Source of the DNA: Sphingobacterium sp. UBA5670
Lineage (GTDB): Bacteria > Bacteroidota > Bacteroidia > Sphingobacteriales > Sphingobacteriaceae
Direction of reading: 5' to 3'
DNA length: 59,411 nt
NCBI RefSeq assembly: GCF_002420705.1
Contig: NZ_DIIM01000008.1
Span: 1-59,411, forward strand
Shown here: one piece after another, positions 53,629 to 59,411 of the stretch
Numbering within the stretch: position 1 is the first letter of the stretch
How the letters are laid out: every line of letters begins with the position of its first letter
The notes under the pieces: generated by a model
The model's database searches: none
What the model saw: the letters and a program-made list of their open reading frames with translations, nothing else
What the model was told of the DNA's origin: nothing
Made by a program: the position numbers and the translations under genes

Positions 53629-54069
53629 ATGAATAAGATAACAATTTTGTTGCTCCTTGTGTGTGCACTAAGCAAGGCAGGATATGCAACGTTTAAACAC
53701 AATCCCATGCGGTCATGGAACGCCGGCGAAGTTATGGAAGCCTATGTAAAAACAGTCAGTCAGGGAGAGCCCGAATGGGTGGAGCACCTCTTTATGGATG
53801 ACTTTGAATATTACCTCCACGCTACAAATGAAAAGTATTCCAAAAGGCATTTTGTGAAATTTTTAAAATCGATGTCAGGTTACAGTTACGACTGCAAGAC
53901 CGATTATACTGTCCTGGATGAAAATGCTTCCGCTTGTATCGCCAAGATGACGATGCAGTTTGAAAACTTTATACGCACGGATTACATCTATCTACGCGCT
54001 ACACAGTCAGGATGGAAAATCAGCAAGGTTTTGGTCGAACATACTAATGAAAATCAACAATTGGGATAG
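53629..54069 (+). CDS. Exported NTF2-like (lumazine-binding-type) protein
   Basis: 146 residues with a signal peptide (1-20, ending YA). The NTF2-like body (VMEAYVKTVSQGEPEWVEHL, then ASACIAKMTMQFENFIRTDY, WKISKVLVEH) fits the putative lumazine-binding family. Two bases separate it from the OmpA gene, so it is co-translated. Ligand unknown. Confidence 0.7.
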   Translation: MNKITILLLLVCALSKAGYATFKHNPMRSWNAGEVMEAYVKTVSQGEPEWVEHLFMDDFEYYLHATNEKYSKRHFVKFLKSMSGYSYDCKTDYTVLDENASACIAKMTMQFENFIRTDYIYLRATQSGWKISKVLVEHTNENQQLG

Positions 54070-54071
54070 CA

Positions 54072-55331
54072 ATGAAAGGTTTATTTATGCTAGCTATCAT
54101 ATTGACTGGAAGCAATGTGATGGCCCAAGGACTTTTTAATAAGCTCAAACAGAAAGCTGAAAAAATAGCCGGTTCTGCCATCGAAAATGTAATTGATGGC
54201 AAAGTTAAGAAAGATGAGCAGCCGCAGTCTTCAAAGGGCACAACTACAAATCCAAGTATTTCAGACCAAGAGGCAAGTTCAACTGTTCAAAAAACTGGAT
54301 TAAACAGTACAACGGTATACGACTTTGTATCCGGAAGCAAAGTTTTGCTGGCGGATGATTTTTCGCAAGATGCCATAGGGCAGTTCCCGCTAAAATGGTA
54401 CACACGGAGTAGGGGTGAAGTGGTAGCCTTGAATAATACCAAAGGTCGGTGGCTTCGGCTTTATCCCGGGAGTTTCGTCAGCCCTGTTGTCAATATCGGC
54501 GAGAATGCCACAATTGAGTTTGACCTGATCATGGATTGGCCGCTTGCTGGGGGGTATATGGTACCAGCTTTCAATTTTGCTTTTTATGATCGGGGAAACA
54601 AAGGGGATATTATGTCCTACGATTACCGATTAAAAAATTGTCTCAAAGTAAGTATTGCACCTTATCGTTCGGAGGCTGCGGTCCAATTGACATCCTATGA
54701 GAATGTTGCCAAAAAGCTAGAAACAGATAAGTATCGGGTGGCTAATTTTGATAAGAAAGTCGGCGATGTTGTCCATGTGGCAATTAGTATCCAAAAAGAA
54801 CGTATCCGTATCTGGCTCGACAAGGAAAAAGTATTTGATCTACCCAATGCTGTCCCGGTCAATAGCAATTTTAATCAGCTCAAGCTCGATATGGGGAGTT
54901 CTAATTATACCAATGATCAGTTGGGATTTTACGTGTCAAACTTCAGGTTTGCAGAGGGGAGCGAAGATGGTCGCTCCAAGCTGCTGAGCGGTGGAAAGCT
55001 TGAAACAAGCAGTATACTTTTTGCGACAAACTCGGCCGAAATAAAGTCAGATAGAGAGGAAATCATCAAAGAAGTCGCCAACGTACTTCGTGGGGACCCG
55101 ACGATGAAGATCCGCATTATAGGTCATACTGATGCTGTTGGAAATACAAACACCAATTTGCTGTTGTCCAAAAAGCGCGCTGATGCGGTCCGTGATATGT
55201 TAATAAATGATTATCAGATAAACATGGCTCAGATAGAAACAGATGGTAAAGGGGACACGGTACCGGTAGCTGATGAATCCAGTGAACAGAATAAAGCAAA
55301 AAATAGAAGAGTCGAATTTGTGAAAATATAG
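54072..55331 (+). CDS. OmpA-family protein with N-terminal beta-sandwich
   Basis: 419 residues. Signal peptide ends MAQG (about 18). A linker with low-complexity Ser/Thr follows, then a concanavalin-like beta domain (about 80-300: IEFDLIMDWPLAGGYMVPAF, VHVAISIQKERIRIWLD). The C-terminal OmpA domain (about 310-419) binds peptidoglycan: SSILFATNSAEI, then IRIIGHTDAVGNTNTNLLLS and KNRRVEFVKI. It is the third gene of the surface operon, probably tethering it to the cell wall. Confidence 0.87.
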   Translation: MKGLFMLAIILTGSNVMAQGLFNKLKQKAEKIAGSAIENVIDGKVKKDEQPQSSKGTTTNPSISDQEASSTVQKTGLNSTTVYDFVSGSKVLLADDFSQDAIGQFPLKWYTRSRGEVVALNNTKGRWLRLYPGSFVSPVVNIGENATIEFDLIMDWPLAGGYMVPAFNFAFYDRGNKGDIMSYDYRLKNCLKVSIAPYRSEAAVQLTSYENVAKKLETDKYRVANFDKKVGDVVHVAISIQKERIRIWLDKEKVFDLPNAVPVNSNFNQLKLDMGSSNYTNDQLGFYVSNFRFAEGSEDGRSKLLSGGKLETSSILFATNSAEIKSDREEIIKEVANVLRGDPTMKIRIIGHTDAVGNTNTNLLLSKKRADAVRDMLINDYQINMAQIETDGKGDTVPVADESSEQNKAKNRRVEFVKI

Positions 55332-55439
55332 CCCAGTGGTCTAGGTAGTATTACCCATGAATATAAGCAATTGCCTCTAGAAAAATAGCACGATGGTCGC
55401 TGTACTTTTGCTTTTGTTGATCATTAAAATTATTAAGAA

Positions 55440-56726
55440 ATGAAAAGAAAATACAATTTCTGTTTTTATATTATTATCTGTCTCCACCTCTTTGGTATAG
55501 GGTTGATTTCTTCCTGCAAAAGGGATCCGGTTGAGCCAGAAAACGATACTGAAATCGAAATTACTCCCTTAGTTAGGCCCGTTGGAGCTTCCGAAGGCGA
55601 GATTTCAAGTAAAGTTATCGGTGCCGCTGGAGGCGTATTGACATCTGCTGATGGGCAATTGAAAATTGATGTTCCAGCAGGCGCTTTGACCGAAGATAGG
55701 GAAATTTCAATCCAGCCAATTGTGCAGACCAACATTGCGGGAATTGGCCTGTCTTATCGACTGATGCCCCATAATGTGATTTTTAAAAAGGCTGTCACAC
55801 TTACTTTTGACTGGAATAAGATCGCCGCCGAAATAGGTCTACCGCAGACCCTTGGATTTGCTTATCAACAGGAAGACGGTGTCTGGAAATACGTCGGGGC
55901 CAGTAAAATGGATATGACTCAAAAGACAGTGAGTTATGAAACGCTACATTTTAGCGATTGGTCGTTGATGAATCGATTGACACTAGAGCCTTACGAAGCG
56001 ACTGTCGAACCAGGAAATAGCCAGTCCGTGCGGGCGCTTATTTATACACAGACGACCTGGGATGATCTCTTGACACCCCTGACAGGTCAGGTGCAGGCGT
56101 CCGAACCGGGGTATCCTGTGGGGATGCCAGCATCGTTACCCAGCAAATTTATCGATTCATGGGAGCTGATAGGCCCGGGTAAAATTGTCAAAGAGGATAT
56201 AAGTACAGTGACCTACCAGGCACCGGCCAGTGTTAATGGCAGTGCTACCGCTACGGTAAAACTCAAGTTAAAGGCACCTCGAGCAGGGACCTACCTGTTG
56301 CTTTCCAATCTTCATATTTCGGGTAATGGCTGGATCGAACTAAGTATCGCTGGCAGTTCTCCTGTGCGCTTTCCAGCCTCTTCAGCTGCAAAGTCGGGCA
56401 ATAAGTATCTGCTGTCGAATCCTGAAAATGAGGGCGGAGGATATTTCCTTTTGAGTTGGAACGGTGGGGTGGGTGAATACACTTATGACATCGCAAATGG
56501 AGGTAATCATTTCCATTTTCAGACAGCAGAAACGACTTATATGAGCCGGTATCTGGATAAGATCATTAAGAATATTGTTCCCAGCGGTGGTCAGATCAGT
56601 GTTACAAAAATAGATAAGGGTTGGGTTGAAGGATCTTTTCATGTCACAAATGCAGGTTATGGACCATTCTTGTCGAGTCTTACTACCGCAAATGGACGGT
56701 TTCGAGCCAAAATCTTTGAAAACTAA
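55440..56726 (+). CDS. Lipoprotein with a ZU5-like domain
   Basis: 428 residues; lipobox LISSC at about residue 26. A ZU5-like segment (about 55-165) reads IGAAGGVLTSADGQLKIDVP, then AGALTEDREISI, and is followed by a beta-rich C-terminal half. ZU5-like domains occur in surface proteins that mediate protein contacts. 108 bases after the OmpA gene, 17 before the BIG2 gene. Confidence 0.7.
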   Translation: MKRKYNFCFYIIICLHLFGIGLISSCKRDPVEPENDTEIEITPLVRPVGASEGEISSKVIGAAGGVLTSADGQLKIDVPAGALTEDREISIQPIVQTNIAGIGLSYRLMPHNVIFKKAVTLTFDWNKIAAEIGLPQTLGFAYQQEDGVWKYVGASKMDMTQKTVSYETLHFSDWSLMNRLTLEPYEATVEPGNSQSVRALIYTQTTWDDLLTPLTGQVQASEPGYPVGMPASLPSKFIDSWELIGPGKIVKEDISTVTYQAPASVNGSATATVKLKLKAPRAGTYLLLSNLHISGNGWIELSIAGSSPVRFPASSAAKSGNKYLLSNPENEGGGYFLLSWNGGVGEYTYDIANGGNHFHFQTAETTYMSRYLDKIIKNIVPSGGQISVTKIDKGWVEGSFHVTNAGYGPFLSSLTTANGRFRAKIFEN

Positions 56727-56743
56727 ATGCATTCTCATAATTT

Positions 56744-58162
56744 ATGAATATCAAATCGCTAAAAACAAAAAGCAATTGGCACAGTGTGAGCCTGCATCTA
56801 TTTGTATTACATATTTTAATACTTGCCGCAGCCTGTGGCCGAGACGATATTTCCCCGGCCAGACTAAGCAGTATAAAACTAGAACAGAAACTGGTTTCTC
56901 TTGGGGTGGGAAAATCGATAAAGTTATCCGTGAAGTATACACCTGTGGAAATTAAAGATTTAGATTACATATGGTCAACAACGGATCCCCAGATAGCGAC
57001 TGTAGCAGATGGTATCGTCTATGGTCATCAGGCCGGCGAGACCAAGGTAACGGTGTCAGTAAAGGGACAAACTTTAAAAGCGAGCACAATAGTACGCGTA
57101 CTACCCATATTGCCGGCTACACTGAAGTTAAGTGCCGCCAAGACAACATTGTTCGTCGGGGAGGAAGTACAGATCAACCATACAATAGCGCCTGAAGATG
57201 TCTCTGATACGAATCCAGTTATTGAATGGAATAGTTCCGATACAGGTATCCTTACCGTAGACAATGGGAAAGTGAAGGCGGTCGGATCTGGAACAGCCCA
57301 GGTGAGCGCAGTGATTCGGGGGACGGTAATAAAAGGAGAAATCACTATACAAATACAGCCAGTCCCGGTTGCATCTATTGAGTTGAATAAGATTCAGGCC
57401 GAGATCCAAGCTGGTACGGAACTGCTGCTAACTGCAAGAGTGTTACCTGTCAATGCAGACCACCAGAATCTGCTTTGGTCGTCCAGTGATGAGGCTGTCG
57501 CCACTGTTACTCATGGAAAAGTTAAAGGACTGAAACCTGGACAGGCATTGATTAAAGTGACTGCACCGAATACCGAGAAGAGTTCAGTTTGTACCGTTAC
57601 TGTAAAACCTGTTCAAGTACAGCGTTTAGAGCTATCATTACAGAGTTTGGTACTCCTAACGGGAGCGAACTATCAGCTTGCGGCTACCGTTTTCCCTGAC
57701 GCTACCAGCAACAAAAATTTACAGTGGACCTCATCAAATAACAACGTCGCAACGGTTAACGCGCAAGGATGGGTGACTGCAAGAGGAAGGGGGACTGCGA
57801 TTATTAATGCCGTGTCAGCCGCCAATCCACAGGTATATGCTAGCTGCAATCTGAGTGTGCTAAATGATGAAGATCAGTTATATACGCAGATTACTAGTAC
57901 AGGACGAGTATCGGACAACGCTTATGTAACTGCAGATTTTAATACTCTATTTGAAAATGGATCGCGTGAAGTTGTTCGTTTAGTCTCCTGGGAAGTACTT
58001 TCCTATACCGGAGAACTGATAACCGGCGATTATCTGTCTCGAATAATAGCAACCAGTATACAGCAAAGGCATCGTGGACAGGTCAGGAAAGTCTATCGGC
58101 CCTATGTCCGCTATATTTTTGAATTGAAAGGACAGCGTTACGAAAGGCGCATGGATATTTAA
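56744..58162 (+). CDS. Surface lipoprotein with BIG2 Ig-like repeats
   Basis: 472 residues; N-terminal membrane segment with lipobox-like LAAAC (about residue 28). Four bacterial Ig-like group 2 repeats follow (about 40-120, 125-205, 210-290, 293-375), each with the W-S-S-S/T-D or similar and T-V-T signature (WNSSDTGILTVDNGKVKAVG, WSSSDEAVATVTHGKVKGLK, WTSSNNNVATVNAQGWVTAR). The C-terminus (376-472) is a separate beta-rich domain. Last gene of the surface operon; adhesive or scaffold role likely. Confidence 0.85.
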   Translation: MNIKSLKTKSNWHSVSLHLFVLHILILAAACGRDDISPARLSSIKLEQKLVSLGVGKSIKLSVKYTPVEIKDLDYIWSTTDPQIATVADGIVYGHQAGETKVTVSVKGQTLKASTIVRVLPILPATLKLSAAKTTLFVGEEVQINHTIAPEDVSDTNPVIEWNSSDTGILTVDNGKVKAVGSGTAQVSAVIRGTVIKGEITIQIQPVPVASIELNKIQAEIQAGTELLLTARVLPVNADHQNLLWSSSDEAVATVTHGKVKGLKPGQALIKVTAPNTEKSSVCTVTVKPVQVQRLELSLQSLVLLTGANYQLAATVFPDATSNKNLQWTSSNNNVATVNAQGWVTARGRGTAIINAVSAANPQVYASCNLSVLNDEDQLYTQITSTGRVSDNAYVTADFNTLFENGSREVVRLVSWEVLSYTGELITGDYLSRIIATSIQQRHRGQVRKVYRPYVRYIFELKGQRYERRMDI

Positions 58163-58179
58163 TCAATATGTTTCTATGT

Positions 58180-58220
58180 TTATTTATGACCCCAATTCCC
58201 AAAAGGATGCGGGGTTTTAA
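58180..58220. terminator. Possible terminator after the surface operon
   Basis: ACCCCAATTCC and GGATGCGGGGT can pair around a short A-rich loop, followed by TTTT. Imperfect, but it lies between convergent genes. Confidence 0.4.
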
Positions 58221-58264
58221 AAGCCCTGTATTCACTAGGTGATTTGTTTTTGGTCTGTTGTTAT

Positions 58265-58774
58265 TCAGTCTTCTTTCGTTAGATGCAATTGAAGAAAACC
58301 GTTTTTAAGCTTCTGACCTTTGTACTTGAACGTTGAACTTAACTGCTCCTTGTTTGCTAAAATTGCTCCAGCTCCAGTGATTATAGGGCTGACGTTAAAA
58401 TAAATATCGGTAACCAAATCCTTGTCCAAAAAAGCGTTGAAAGTACCTGCTCCGCCTCCAACGGCTATTTCCCGCACTCCTTTTGCAGACATATATGCAA
58501 TTGCTTCTTCAGGACTTGCAACAGTGTTGTAGCCATCAGCTTTATAATGTTTATCGGCCAATATGATGATTTCTATTCCATTAAAATGATCTTTTATCGG
58601 ATCTGGAAAATTTAGAAAATTTTCAAATGTTTTCAATCCTATCACTACATTTCCAACCTGCCTTACAAAATGTACGTAAAATTCCATTGCTTCCGGTGGC
58701 AGTTTATGATGCGGATTATCTGATATCAGAATTCTTCCATTAACTGAAATATTTGCGATTACTGTTACTTTCAT
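58265..58774 (-). CDS. Dihydrofolate-reductase-like (RibD C-terminal type) protein
   Basis: 169 residues with the DHFR fold: VIANISVNGRILISD at the start, VVIGLKTFENFLNF, and IAVGGGAGTFNAFLDKDLVT (cofactor loop). Such small proteins are NADPH-dependent reductases of unknown substrate. It is divergent from an HxlR gene with GTAAC-type sites between them, so probably regulated by it. Confidence 0.82.
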   Translation of the reverse strand: MKVTVIANISVNGRILISDNPHHKLPPEAMEFYVHFVRQVGNVVIGLKTFENFLNFPDPIKDHFNGIEIIILADKHYKADGYNTVASPEEAIAYMSAKGVREIAVGGGAGTFNAFLDKDLVTDIYFNVSPIITGAGAILANKEQLSSTFKYKGQKLKNGFLQLHLTKED

Positions 58775-58836
58775 AAGATTTTCTTTAAATTTCTGTTCAA
58801 CAAAACTATTGGATATTCAATATATATTTACTATTC

Positions 58837-58856
58837 ATTACCTTTAGGAAAGTAAC
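58837..58856. promoter_or_regulatory. HxlR operator between DHFR-like and HxlR genes
   Basis: ATTACCTTTAGGAAAGTAAC, an imperfect dyad with the same arms as the sites at 9522 and 40937, ending seven bases before the HxlR start. Confidence 0.55.
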
Positions 58857-58862
58857 TATCCT

Positions 58863-59204
58863 ATGAGCAATAAAAATATTGATAAAGAAACTATATTGGC
58901 ATTAAAAGATGGCATTGAATTGCTCAGTGGTAAATGGAAATTTTGTATCCTGCACAATTTGCAGAAACACGGCACAATGCGGTTTAAAGATCTGCAAGAG
59001 ATGGCTCAGGGAATATCCCCAAAAGTTCTATCCAAGGAACTTCAGGAATTGGAAGATAATTTACTGGTTAGTAGAACGGTTAATAACACGAAGCCGGTAA
59101 CCGTTTCTTATGCGCTTACCGCCTATGCTCAAGAAACGGAGGAAGTTGCCAATGCTTTAATTAAATTTGGTCTAAAGCATAGAGATAAAATTAAAGCAAA
59201 ATGA
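58863..59204 (+). CDS. HxlR family transcriptional regulator
   Basis: 113-residue winged-helix protein: LLSGKWKFCILHNLQ, recognition region AQGISPKVLSKELQELEDNL and wing NTKPVTVSYALTAYA. Fourth HxlR in the window. Its operator-like dyad overlaps the start region, so autoregulation is likely. Bases 59205-59411 contain no further gene. Confidence 0.92.
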   Translation: MSNKNIDKETILALKDGIELLSGKWKFCILHNLQKHGTMRFKDLQEMAQGISPKVLSKELQELEDNLLVSRTVNNTKPVTVSYALTAYAQETEEVANALIKFGLKHRDKIKAK

Positions 59205-59411
59205 GATTTCTATTTTAACAGCTCATCTGGGGAAGTTGGGAGCCTTCTGTATGTAACAATCCGAATAATTATTCCTAACCTTATTAAGTATTGATAAATA
59301 ATATTTATCTTTAAGCTAATGTTATTTTTCCTATGCGGCTAATCATGGACGCGTCAGGTTAACCTAAAGCCTCATTTATGCATATTATACCACTACCGTC
59401 CAAAACGATTA

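Noticed and set aside
1..59411. tRNA, rRNA or CRISPR array
   Set aside because: No cloverleaf-like segment, rRNA-like region or regularly spaced short direct repeats were found on reading; the repeats seen are long and dispersed.

Overview
The window looks like the chromosome of a Bacteroidota bacterium, most probably Sphingobacterium or a near relative. This is inferred from AT-rich DNA, lipoprotein signal peptides ending in Cys, few clear Shine-Dalgarno sites, candidate TAnnTTTG -7 boxes, and families typical of the phylum (7TMR-DISM kinases, FAS1 lipoproteins, BIG2 surface proteins, DUF4143 ATPases). No rRNA, tRNA, CRISPR array or intact insertion sequence was found.

Layout. 0-4.4 kb: a tripartite efflux operon (TolC, HlyD/EmrA, EmrB-type MFS). 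5-12 kb: redox and detoxification genes, with short-chain dehydrogenases, an AraC regulator, a Tet(X)-like flavin monooxygenase and two HxlR regulators. 12-16.7 kb: mostly small or broken genes (beta-lactamase-like hydrolase fragment, methyltransferase, frameshifted HAD phosphatase, SUKH immunity-like protein, zeta-toxin remnant with an intact small partner). 16.9-21 kb: a damage-tolerance cassette of a Y-family polymerase overlapping a DnaE2-type polymerase. 21-28 kb: a two-domain glycosyltransferase, cold-shock protein, single-domain response regulator, ilvD fragment and FAS1 lipoprotein. 28-48.5 kb: an accessory mosaic with a class A beta-lactamase beside an attC-like hairpin, immunity-like orphan genes, many truncated genes and several dispersed repeats; an S41 protease and a catalase/cytochrome b561 pair also lie here. 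48.5-58.2 kb: a two-component locus facing a five-gene operon of exported and surface proteins. The window ends with an HxlR / dihydrofolate-reductase-like divergent pair.

The most striking observation is the two-component locus. One operon encodes sensor A, a NarL-type regulator and sensor B. Both sensors share the same 7TMR-DISM layout. Sensor A has an intact ATP-binding domain, but Asn stands where the phosphoacceptor His should be. Sensor B has the His but has lost the N, G1 and G2 boxes of the ATPase. They look like two complementary halves of one kinase, predicted to work by trans-phosphorylation in a heterodimer, probably controlling the divergent surface-protein operon.

Other themes are four HxlR regulators beside redox genes with similar GTAAC-type operators at three of them, a palindrome (core CTAATATTATTAG) recurring at four places including upstream of the polymerase cassette, and repeated YbjQ-family gene fragments at recombination junctions. 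Functions come from sequence pattern and family knowledge; no database search was run.
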